Below, one piece after another: positions 57,163 through 64,000 of a DNA stretch of 64,000 bases. The notes under the pieces were generated by a model. That model ran no database searches and was not told the DNA's origin. It saw only the letters and a program-made list of their open reading frames with translations. Source of the stretch: Hymenobacter yonginensis (GTDB lineage: Bacteria; Bacteroidota; Bacteroidia; Cytophagales; Hymenobacteraceae); NCBI RefSeq assembly GCF_027625995.1, contig NZ_CP115396.1, forward strand, positions 2,108,001 through 2,172,000. The letters run 5' to 3'. Both the position numbers and the translations under genes were made by a program. How positions within the stretch are numbered: position 1 is the first letter of the stretch; each line of letters begins with the position of its first letter.

Positions 57163-57233
57163 TGCCCCTTGCTGCACCGTGCGGCTTTAGCTCGTCCGTA
57201 AACTAACCGCCGCTGATTGGTGTTGTAGCAGCT

Positions 57234-58307
57234 ATGAATTCCCTGAACCTGACTTCCTCTTCTGCTTCCGCCCCTCTGCGCCTGAGCGTGCTTGACCAGT
57301 CGCCGGTGCCGCTGGGGCGCACGCCGCGCGAGGCGCTGCAGCACTCCATCGAGCTGGCGCGCCTCACCGACCGGCTGGGCTTCACCCGCTTTTGGGTGAG
57401 CGAGCATCATAACACCAACACGCTGGCCGGCTCGGCGCCGGAAGTGCTGCTGGCTCGCCTGGGCGCCGAAACCAGCCGCATCCGGCTGGGCTCGGGCGGC
57501 GTGATGCTGCCCCATTACTCATCCCTGAAAGTGGCCGAGAACTTCCGGATGCTGGAGGCCCTCTACCCCGGCCGCATCGACCTGGGCATCGGGCGGGCGC
57601 CCGGCACCGACCGCATAACGGCCCACGCCCTCAACCCCCACAACCAGTTCCGCGACGAAGACTTCGCCGAGCAGCTCATGGACCTGCGGGCCTACCTGCG
57701 CGACGAAACCGTGCCCGACACCATCCATGCCCGCGTGAAAGCCGCCCCGTTTGTGGACACCGTACCGGAGCTGTGGCTGCTGAGCAGCAGCGGGCAAAGC
57801 GGCCTGTTTGCGGCGCACGTGGGGGCCGCGTTTTCGTTTGCCCACTTCATCAACCCCAACGGCGGGCCGAAGATGGTGCAGATGTATCGTGAACGGTTCC
57901 GGCCGTCGCCGGAGCTGGCGGAGCCACAGGCCAACGTGGCCATCTTCGTGGCCTGCGCCGACACCGCCGGCCACGCTCAGGCCCTAGCCGATAACCTGGC
58001 GCTGCAGATGCTGAAGCTGGAAACCGGCCAGTTTACGCCCATCGAAGCCGTGGAAAAGGTGAACGTAGCCAGCCTGTCGGCCGACCTGCGGGCGCGCCTG
58101 GCCTACCACCACCAGCGCATCATCAGCGGCACGCCCGACAAGGTGAAAGCCGAGCTGACGGCCCTGGCTGCCAGCTACGGCGTGGACGAGGTATCGGCCG
58201 TGACCATCACCCACGACTACGACGACCGGCTGCGCTCCTACGAGCTGCTGGCCGATACCTTCGCCCTGAACGCACCGGTGCCGGAGCCGGCCGCCCTGGC
58301 CGTATAG
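57234..58307 (+). CDS. LLM class flavin-dependent oxidoreductase
   Basis: This 357-residue protein is a luciferase-like monooxygenase (TIM barrel, FMNH2): SVLDQSPVPLGRT start, FWVSEHHNTNTLAGSAP, RLGSGGVMLPHYSSLKVAENFRML in pieces RLGSGGVMLPHYS and VAENFRML, and LGIGRAPGTDR. It matches the group 1 LLM (YhbW-like) subfamily. No flavin reductase or sulfur operon is nearby; substrate unknown. It has its own terminator. Confidence 0.93.
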   Translation: MNSLNLTSSSASAPLRLSVLDQSPVPLGRTPREALQHSIELARLTDRLGFTRFWVSEHHNTNTLAGSAPEVLLARLGAETSRIRLGSGGVMLPHYSSLKVAENFRMLEALYPGRIDLGIGRAPGTDRITAHALNPHNQFRDEDFAEQLMDLRAYLRDETVPDTIHARVKAAPFVDTVPELWLLSSSGQSGLFAAHVGAAFSFAHFINPNGGPKMVQMYRERFRPSPELAEPQANVAIFVACADTAGHAQALADNLALQMLKLETGQFTPIEAVEKVNVASLSADLRARLAYHHQRIISGTPDKVKAELTALAASYGVDEVSAVTITHDYDDRLRSYELLADTFALNAPVPEPAALAV

Positions 58308-58335
58308 CCCGGCCGCATCGCCGAATTTGCCCCCT

Positions 58336-58371
58336 AAAAGCGCCGGACCCGATTGGGTCCGGCGCTTTTTT
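58336..58371 (+). terminator. Terminator after the LLM gene
   Basis: Perfect AAAAGCGCCGGACCC / GGGTCCGGCGCTTTT stem ending in T6. Confidence 0.9.
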
Positions 58372-58437
58372 GTGCCCGGCATCCAACTAAAGATCATCGG
58401 GTTGGCGAAGGATTCGAAAACTTTCCTTCTACACTAT

Positions 58438-58492
58438 TTTGAATCTATCTAAATAGCATCGTGCTTTGCATTGTTTTTAATCAATCTAAATA
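58438..58492 (+). promoter_or_regulatory. Promoter with repeated operator for the siderophore receptor
   Basis: TTTG (58438-58441), a 19-base spacer and GTGCTTTG (58461-58468, two bases off TAnnTTTG). AATCTATCTAAATA (58442-58455) lies between the boxes and AATCAATCTAAATA (58479-58492) after them, 37 bp apart. Position and AT-rich sequence suggest an iron-responsive operator (Fur or analogue); the binding protein is unproven. Confidence 0.55.
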
Positions 58493-58508
58493 ATCAAACC
58501 ACCGCGCC

Positions 58509-61097
58509 ATGTCCCGACTGCTACCGCTGCTACTGACCGCCGCCCTGCCCCTCACGGCGGCGGCCCTTCCTGTTTCTGCGTTTGTTGTGCCTACAGGGGA
58601 GCCGGTTTCCAACCCGGGTGCCGATGATCCGGCGCGGCGCGGCTGGGTGGTAGGCCGCGTGACGGATGCCAGCGGGCAGGGTGTGGAAGGCGTGACGGTG
58701 GCGCTAAAAGGCACTTCGTACGGCGCCAGCACCACCGCCGACGGCCATTTCCGGCTGGCGGCGCAGCCTGGAGCTTACCAGCTGGTAGCCAGCAGCATCG
58801 GGTATGCCGCGCAGGAAGTGGCGGTGAGCGTGGTGAGCGGCGAAACCACGTCATTGCCGCCATTCGTGCTGGCGGCCAGCAGCCAGGCGCTGACGGAAGT
58901 GACCGTAACGGGGGCCAAGTCGATGAACCAGCGGGCGCTGAGCGTGGGCAAGCTGCCCGTAGCGGCCCTCGACCTGCCGCAGAGCGCCGTGACCGTGGAG
59001 CGCGAGGTGCTGGAACAGCAGCAGGTGCTGCGCCTGAGCGACGCGCTGGCCAACGTGAGCGGCCTATACGTGACCAGCACCACCGGCGGCACGCAGGAAG
59101 AGCTGGGCAGCCGGGGCTTCGCCTACGGCTCCAACAACACCTTTAAGAATGGCGTCCGGTTCAATAACGGCGTGATGCCCGAAGCCAGCTCCCTGGAGCG
59201 CATGGAAGTGCTGAAGGGCAGCGCGGCCATCCTGTACGGCAACGTGGCCGCGGGCGGCGTGCTCAACCTCGTCACCAAAAAGCCGCAGTTTGAGCGCGGC
59301 GGCTCGGTGGGGTTGCGGGTGGGCAGCTTCGGGTTCTGGAAGCCCACGGTGGACGTGTACGGCGCCGTCGGCAACAGCCAGAAAGCGGCATTCCGGCTGA
59401 ACGGCACTTACGAGAAAGCCAACAGCTTCCGCGATGAGGTGCAGTCCCGGCGGGTGTATGTAAATCCGTCGCTGCTGTTCGAGCTGAGCCCCAATACTTC
59501 CCTAGTGCTGGAAGGCGATATTCTGCGCGACAACCGCACGCCCGACTTTGGCATCGGCAGCATCGACTATCAGATTCCGGAGTCGCGCAGCCGCTTTCTG
59601 AACGTGGCCGGCGCCCGCAACGCCACGGCCCAGACCAGCACCACGGCCACCCTCACCACGCACCTCACCGACGCCTGGCAACTGCGCGGCGTAGCCGGCT
59701 TCCAGCGCTACGACAATGAGTTGCGCTCGGCCTCGCGCCCGGTGGCCAGCGCCGCGCCGGCCACCTACGGCAACCTGACCCGCAGCCTGCAGCGCACCGA
59801 AACCCACGAAAACTACTTCCTGGCCCAGCTCGACCTGACCGGCAAGCTCCGCACCGGCCGCCTGGAGCACACCGTGCTGGTGGGCGCCGACGCCGACCAG
59901 TACCTGACCAACACGCTGGCCTACACCGGCCCGAACTCGCTTTCCCGGCCCGCCACGGAGGTAGTTACGGCCTTCGACGCCATCAACATCCTAGACCGTA
60001 GCAAGGTGGTGGCGCAGCCTACGGAGCGCATTGCCGGGTTTGAGGCACTGGTGCGCAACGCCTACACCCAGGCCAACACCCGCCGCGCAGGTTTCTACGC
60101 CCAGGACCTGTTGAGCGTGACGGAGAAGGTGAAGGTGCTGGCCGGCCTGCGCTGGAGCTACCAGGAAACGCCCAGCGACATCTACTACTACAACACGGCC
60201 GCCAACCGCAAAGCCACCAACGCCAGCGGCCCGCTGGCCGGCCAGGCGGTAGACAACCGCCGCTACGACAACGCGTTTTCGCCGCGCCTGGGCGTGGTGT
60301 ATCAGCCGCTGAAGACGATGGCGCTGTTTGCTTCCTACTCCAACTCCTTCACGCCCCAGGGCAACACCGTGACGGACAACCAAGGCGCGGCCCTGCCCCC
60401 TTCCATCATCGACCAGTATGAGGTGGGCCTGAAAAACGACCTGTTCAAGGGTGCGCTGTCGGCCAACGTGACGGCCTACCGCATCGTGAACAGCAACCAG
60501 GCGCAGGTGATTCAGCAGTTCGTTGGCGGCAACCCCAATACCCCGAACCCGGCCTACAACGCGGCCTACCCCAGCGCCCAGGAACTGGCCGGCCAGGTGA
60601 CCAGCAAAGGCGTGGAAGTGGACGTGCAAAGCAAGCCGATGATGGGCTGGAGCTTCATCACGGGCTACAGCTACAACAACACCGCTTACACCCGCAGCAC
60701 CCTTTACCAGACCGGCAGCCGCCTGCGCTACAACCCGGCCCACACCGCCAACCTGAGTTTGTTCTACAACTTCGGGAGCCTGGCCCCGGAGCAGCGCCTG
60801 CTGCGCGGCCTCACGGCGGGCGTCACGGCCTACTACGTGGGCGACAAGCTAGCCGGCCGCAACCCACGCCTGCTCTACGATACCAATGGCAACCCCATTA
60901 CCGATGTCAATAAGCTCATCAGCATCCCCAACTACACGCAGTTCGATGCCTCGCTGGGTTACGCCTACGAGCGGTTTTCGGTGCGGGTGAAGATGGCCAA
61001 CATCCTCAACGAGCTGAGCTACAACCTGCACGACGACAACAGCATCAACCCCATTGCGCCGCGCAACTTCGCCGCGACGCTGGGCTACAAGCTCTAA
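58509..61097 (+). CDS. TonB-dependent siderophore receptor
   Basis: This 862-residue outer-membrane receptor has a signal peptide, an N-terminal carboxypeptidase-regulatory-like domain (about 40-125; GRVTDASGQGVEGVTVALKGTS), a plug (about 140-260; LSDALANVSGLYV, LKGSAAILYGNVAAGGVLNLVTKKP) and a 22-strand beta barrel ending in NFAATLGYKL. The plug pattern is that of the TonB-siderophore receptor family (FhuA/FecA-like). It would import a ferric siderophore using TonB energy. The PepSY protein encoded 165 bp downstream is the usual companion. No siderophore synthesis genes are present. Confidence 0.95.
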   Translation: MSRLLPLLLTAALPLTAAALPVSAFVVPTGEPVSNPGADDPARRGWVVGRVTDASGQGVEGVTVALKGTSYGASTTADGHFRLAAQPGAYQLVASSIGYAAQEVAVSVVSGETTSLPPFVLAASSQALTEVTVTGAKSMNQRALSVGKLPVAALDLPQSAVTVEREVLEQQQVLRLSDALANVSGLYVTSTTGGTQEELGSRGFAYGSNNTFKNGVRFNNGVMPEASSLERMEVLKGSAAILYGNVAAGGVLNLVTKKPQFERGGSVGLRVGSFGFWKPTVDVYGAVGNSQKAAFRLNGTYEKANSFRDEVQSRRVYVNPSLLFELSPNTSLVLEGDILRDNRTPDFGIGSIDYQIPESRSRFLNVAGARNATAQTSTTATLTTHLTDAWQLRGVAGFQRYDNELRSASRPVASAAPATYGNLTRSLQRTETHENYFLAQLDLTGKLRTGRLEHTVLVGADADQYLTNTLAYTGPNSLSRPATEVVTAFDAINILDRSKVVAQPTERIAGFEALVRNAYTQANTRRAGFYAQDLLSVTEKVKVLAGLRWSYQETPSDIYYYNTAANRKATNASGPLAGQAVDNRRYDNAFSPRLGVVYQPLKTMALFASYSNSFTPQGNTVTDNQGAALPPSIIDQYEVGLKNDLFKGALSANVTAYRIVNSNQAQVIQQFVGGNPNTPNPAYNAAYPSAQELAGQVTSKGVEVDVQSKPMMGWSFITGYSYNNTAYTRSTLYQTGSRLRYNPAHTANLSLFYNFGSLAPEQRLLRGLTAGVTAYYVGDKLAGRNPRLLYDTNGNPITDVNKLISIPNYTQFDASLGYAYERFSVRVKMANILNELSYNLHDDNSINPIAPRNFAATLGYKL

Positions 61098-61261
61098 GCC
61101 CGCACCCGGGCCTTCCCAACACGAGTGAGTGAGGCGTGAGCCGAAAGCCCGGCCGGCACCAGCTGCAACTGGTGTCGGCCCGGGTTTTCATCTGCGCCGA
61201 AGTTTCTGCTATTCAACAAAACCCTGGCAATGCCGGCTGCCGGCAGCCCAACCTACGCTTT

Positions 61262-62572
61262 ATGAAAATCTTCTTCCGCAACCTTCACCTCTACCTCAGC
61301 CTCGTGTCGGGGTTGGTTGTTGCCGTGGTGTGCTTCACAGGCGGCGTGCTGGTGTTCGAGAAAGAGCTGGAGCAGGCCTGGCACCCGGAGCGCTACTTTG
61401 TGGCGCCCACCACTACCCCGCGCCAGCCGCTAACCCAGCTCACGGCGGCCGTACGAGTCTACAAGCCCGACGCCAGGATTACCGGCCTGAAAGTCTACGC
61501 CGACCCCACCCGCACCGTGGAAATCAACCTGGCCGGAGCGCCCGGCGGTGAGCGGAAATCCGAGGCCGCCCGCGCTGAACGGGGCGGCCAGCCAAACGAA
61601 GGCGCGCGTGCAAAGAGCGGCGCAGGCCGGGGAAAAGAAGGCAAGGGTGGCAAGGAAGGCGGCAAAGGCGGCGGCGAAGGCGGCCGGGGGCCGGTGGTGT
61701 TCGTGAACCCCTACACGGCCGCCGTGACGGGCGAGCTGAACTACCGCGAAACCTTCTTTTTCTCGATGATGGCCCTGCACCGCGGTATGGTGGGCGGCGC
61801 CATAGGCAAGCTGGTGGTGGGCGTGAGCACGCTGCTGTTTCTGGTGATTATTGGGACCGGACTGGTGCTGTGGTGGCCGGCCTCGCGCAAGGCGGTGCGG
61901 CAGCGGCTGCAGGTGAAGTGGAGCGGCGGCTGGAAACGCCTTAACCACGACCTGCACGTGGTGCTGGGCTTCTACTCGGCGCTGCTGCTGTTCGTGTTTG
62001 CCTTCACGGGTCTGGCGTGGTCGTTTGAGTGGTTCAACAAAGGCATCTACGCCGTCACGAACTCACCGATGGACCGGCCCGAGCCGCCTGTATCGGTGGT
62101 GCCGGCCGGCGCGGCTGCCTTGATGCCCGCCGCATCAGCCGCTTCGGCAGAATCAACCCCAGCCACCGCCACCGGCCTCACGGCCGATGCCACGCTGGTC
62201 CAGGCCCGGCAGCTGGCCCCGATGGCCGTGTACTACTCGCTGCAGTTGCCGAAAGACGCTGCGGGAAGCATCAAAGTGGCCACGCTGCGGCCGAATGCGG
62301 TGTATGACAACGCTACCGACGAGGTATACCTGGACCAATACTCCGGCAGCGTGCTCAAAAGCCAGACCTACGAGCAGCGCAACCTGGGCCAGCGCGTGCG
62401 GGGTCTGTTCAAGCCGGTGCACACGGGCGCCATCTTCGGCTGGCCCTCCAAAATCGTGAGTCTGGTGGTGTGTCTGCTGGGCGTCACGTTCCCGATTACG
62501 GGTACCATCATGTGGCTGAACCGGCTGCGCAAAGGCCGTAAAAAGCAGCGCAAGCTGGCCACGGCGGCCTGA
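61262..62572 (+). CDS. PepSY-associated membrane protein (siderophore reductase-like)
   Basis: This 436-residue inner-membrane protein (ATG 61262) has the PepSY_TM build: first helix LYLSLVSGLVVAVVCFTGGVLVF, then PepSY-like periplasmic regions, LHRGMVGGAIGKLVVGVSTLLFLVI, HDLHVVLGFYSALLLFVFAFTGL and a final helix VVCLLGVTFPITGTIMW. Conserved histidines in the helices fit haem-based reduction of ferric siderophores, as known for FoxB-type proteins. Residues ~95-140 are an unusual Gly/Lys/Glu/Arg-rich low-complexity insertion. Coupling to the receptor gene supports an iron role. Confidence 0.88.
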   Translation: MKIFFRNLHLYLSLVSGLVVAVVCFTGGVLVFEKELEQAWHPERYFVAPTTTPRQPLTQLTAAVRVYKPDARITGLKVYADPTRTVEINLAGAPGGERKSEAARAERGGQPNEGARAKSGAGRGKEGKGGKEGGKGGGEGGRGPVVFVNPYTAAVTGELNYRETFFFSMMALHRGMVGGAIGKLVVGVSTLLFLVIIGTGLVLWWPASRKAVRQRLQVKWSGGWKRLNHDLHVVLGFYSALLLFVFAFTGLAWSFEWFNKGIYAVTNSPMDRPEPPVSVVPAGAAALMPAASAASAESTPATATGLTADATLVQARQLAPMAVYYSLQLPKDAAGSIKVATLRPNAVYDNATDEVYLDQYSGSVLKSQTYEQRNLGQRVRGLFKPVHTGAIFGWPSKIVSLVVCLLGVTFPITGTIMWLNRLRKGRKKQRKLATAA

Positions 62573-62622
62573 TGCGCTGGTAGCGGGCCCAACCCCTGAC
62601 CCGGCCTCTGCGTATTGCCAGC

Positions 62623-62651
62623 AAGCGTCAGACTACAGTAGTCTGACGCTT
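62623..62651 (+). terminator. Terminator of the iron-uptake pair
   Basis: Perfect 11-bp stem AAGCGTCAGAC / GTCTGACGCTT with a 7-base loop, followed by TTCTTTT. Confidence 0.85.
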
Positions 62652-62667
62652 TTCTTTTGCTTTGCCC

Positions 62668-63738
62668 ATGCTGCAGCCCACCCCTCCGCCCCTCTCTCCC
62701 GCGCCGACTGCGCCGCCTGAAAACCGGCTGCTGGCGCTGCTCCGCCGCGCCGGCCTGCTCGACTGGTTTCTACTGGGCCTGGTGGGGGCCGTGGCGCTGG
62801 CGTATCTGGTGCCCGGAGTCGGGAGCAAGAGCAGCCCCATTCCCTGGAAAATAATCACCACGGCCGGCGTGGCCCTGATTTTCTTTTTCTACGGCCTGCT
62901 CCTGAGCGCCGAAAAGCTCACAGCCGGCCTGCGCAACTGGCGGCTGCACGTGGTGGTGCAGGGCATTACGTTTCTGGCGTTTCCGCTGCTGGCGCTGCTG
63001 GCCCGGCCGCTGTTTGAGGGCCTGAAAGGCGAGCAACTCTGGCAAAGCATTTTCTTCCTATGCACGCTGCCCAGCACGGTGTCCACGTCCGTCGTGATGG
63101 TGAGCATTGCGCGGGGCAACCTGCCGGCGGCCATCTTCAACGCCAGCATCAGCAGTCTGCTGGGCATTGTGCTCACGCCGCTCTGGACCAGCCTGTTCCT
63201 GAACACCAGCGCCGACGGCGGCCACCTCTGGAGCCTGGCCCTGAGCCTGGTGTGGCAGGTAATTCTGCCAGTAGTGGCCGGGGTGCTGCTCAACCGCCGC
63301 TACGGTGCTTTTGCCGAGCGCCACAAGGGTACCTTACGCATCTCCGATCAGATTGTGATTCTGCTGATCGTGTTTACCGCTTTCTGCGAGTCGTTTGCAG
63401 AAGGCATCTTCCGCAGCTACGCGCCCGCCGATGTGGCGCTGCTGGCCCTGGGCATGGTAGGATTGTACGCGGCCATTTTCGGGCTGGTGTGGGGTTTGAG
63501 CCGGCTGTTGGGCTTCTCGCGCGAGGACCGGATTACGGCTTTGTTCTGCGGCTCCAAGAAGTCGTTGGTGCATGGCAGCGTAATGGCTAGCCTGCTGTTT
63601 CCGGGTATGGCCGCTACGGGCTTGCTGCTGCTGCCGCTCATGCTTTACCATGCCCTGCAAATCATTCTGGCCAGCATGATGGCCCAGCAGATGAGCCGCC
63701 AGCCCGACGGCAGCCCGGCAGTGGCCGCCGGCAGCTGA
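62668..63738 (+). CDS. Bile acid:sodium symporter-like (SBF/YfeH) protein
   Basis: This 356-residue inner-membrane protein has about ten helices and the SBF-like (PF13593-type) patterns LLDWFLLGLVGAVALAYLVPG, split as LLDWFLLGLVG, FFFYGLLLSAEKL, CTLPSTVSTSVVMVSIARGN and FCGSKKSLVHGSVMASLLF. Family members carry organic anions with sodium; bacterial substrates are mostly unknown. ATG 62668 starts it, 17 bases after the previous terminator stem, so its promoter must overlap that hairpin or the operon reads through. Confidence 0.92.
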   Translation: MLQPTPPPLSPAPTAPPENRLLALLRRAGLLDWFLLGLVGAVALAYLVPGVGSKSSPIPWKIITTAGVALIFFFYGLLLSAEKLTAGLRNWRLHVVVQGITFLAFPLLALLARPLFEGLKGEQLWQSIFFLCTLPSTVSTSVVMVSIARGNLPAAIFNASISSLLGIVLTPLWTSLFLNTSADGGHLWSLALSLVWQVILPVVAGVLLNRRYGAFAERHKGTLRISDQIVILLIVFTAFCESFAEGIFRSYAPADVALLALGMVGLYAAIFGLVWGLSRLLGFSREDRITALFCGSKKSLVHGSVMASLLFPGMAATGLLLLPLMLYHALQIILASMMAQQMSRQPDGSPAVAAGS

Positions 63739-63791
63739 AGCCGCCAGTTGCCGGCGGCCACTGGCGGTTTTATAAAAATTCTTTCACCCGA

Positions 63792-64000
63792 ATGAAACTA
63801 TCCAACACAACTACGCATTGGGCCCATGAAACCCACTTAGCTGAAATGCTTGATAAACAACTTACTAACGCTGGATTTTACGAAATAGCCTCCCCCGACA
63901 ACTCCCCTACCGGCATCACGCTCATCCGGCCCGGCCGGCGTGAGTCGGTGCGGGTGTTTCTGCCCCACGATTCCACGGAGGTAGAGGTGTACACCGGCTC
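63792..64000 (+). CDS. Start of an unrecognised gene (3' part outside)
   Basis: ATG 63792 opens a frame without stop to the window end (69 full codons). The predicted start is HWAHETHLAEMLDKQLTNAG, then IASPDNSPTGITLIRPGRRESVRV in part. No signal peptide. The first ~100 bases are AT-richer than the surroundings. The preceding gap is only 53 bases and has no terminator. Function unknown. Confidence 0.6.
   Translation, partial: MKLSNTTTHWAHETHLAEMLDKQLTNAGFYEIASPDNSPTGITLIRPGRRESVRVFLPHDSTEVEVYTG

Overview
The window looks like a chromosomal segment of a GC-rich member of the Bacteroidota, most likely Hymenobacter or a close Cytophagales relative. The evidence is: a type IX secretion (T9SS) C-terminal sorting domain, several promoters with the Bacteroidota -7 box TAnnTTTG, a proteorhodopsin paired with a Brp/Blh retinal synthase, a SusB-like GH97 enzyme, a fused OtsA-OtsB protein, a TonB receptor with a carboxypeptidase-regulatory N-terminal domain, and many intergenic palindromic elements. 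The genus is inferred; there is no rRNA here.

Layout. 1-4159: end of a sugar MFS transporter, then a light-driven proton pump with its retinal-forming dioxygenase, then murB. 4254-9057: three tandem paralogous secreted proteins (OB-like plus fibronectin-like), the last extended by two HKD phospholipase D/nuclease domains and a T9SS tail. 9116-13754 (minus): a DUF4279-like gene translationally coupled to rlmF, a Pr6Pr membrane protein, and mutS2. 14225-22370: a lipoprotein serine protease, a TIGR02757 protein, a LysM/RlpA-like protein, kdsB, a GH97 glucosidase and an ADP-ribosylglycohydrolase. 22458-28330: a complete adaptor-RND-TolC efflux operon. 28390-29133: a palindrome, a strictly phased 21-bp tandem repeat and a SUI1 factor. 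29370-32976: a histidine kinase, a lipid kinase and GAPDH.

33167-40757 is a segment bounded by two near-identical copies of a whole tRNA-Glu transcription unit (promoter, tRNA, terminator) in direct orientation. Between them lie a Crp/Fnr regulator, a DUF4260 protein, the OtsA-OtsB trehalose enzyme, a YgjP-type protease, a GH15 enzyme and a TVP38 membrane protein. 40788-58307 is mostly single-gene units: a tail-anchored hydrolase, a large secreted protein of unknown function, a NarX-type PAS kinase, an MFS-ABM fusion exporter, an ABC exporter, an M48-like protease, PhzF, a Fpg/Nei glycosylase, a small lipoprotein, an SDR, a secreted Spy-like protein, a TauE permease, a Vat-like acetyltransferase and an LLM oxidoreductase. 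58438-63738 is an iron-uptake set (TonB siderophore receptor, PepSY reductase-like protein) followed by a bile-acid:Na+ symporter-like protein; a new gene begins at 63792.

The most notable unexplained structures are (i) at least three families of REPIN-like inverted repeats, one inside the efflux operon; (ii) fourteen 21-bp units without a single indel directly after the SUI1 gene, readable as a heptad-repeat protein; (iii) the tRNA-Glu duplication; (iv) the OB-fold/PLD paralogue array; and (v) a rhodopsin with a glycine at the carotenoid-antenna fenestration.
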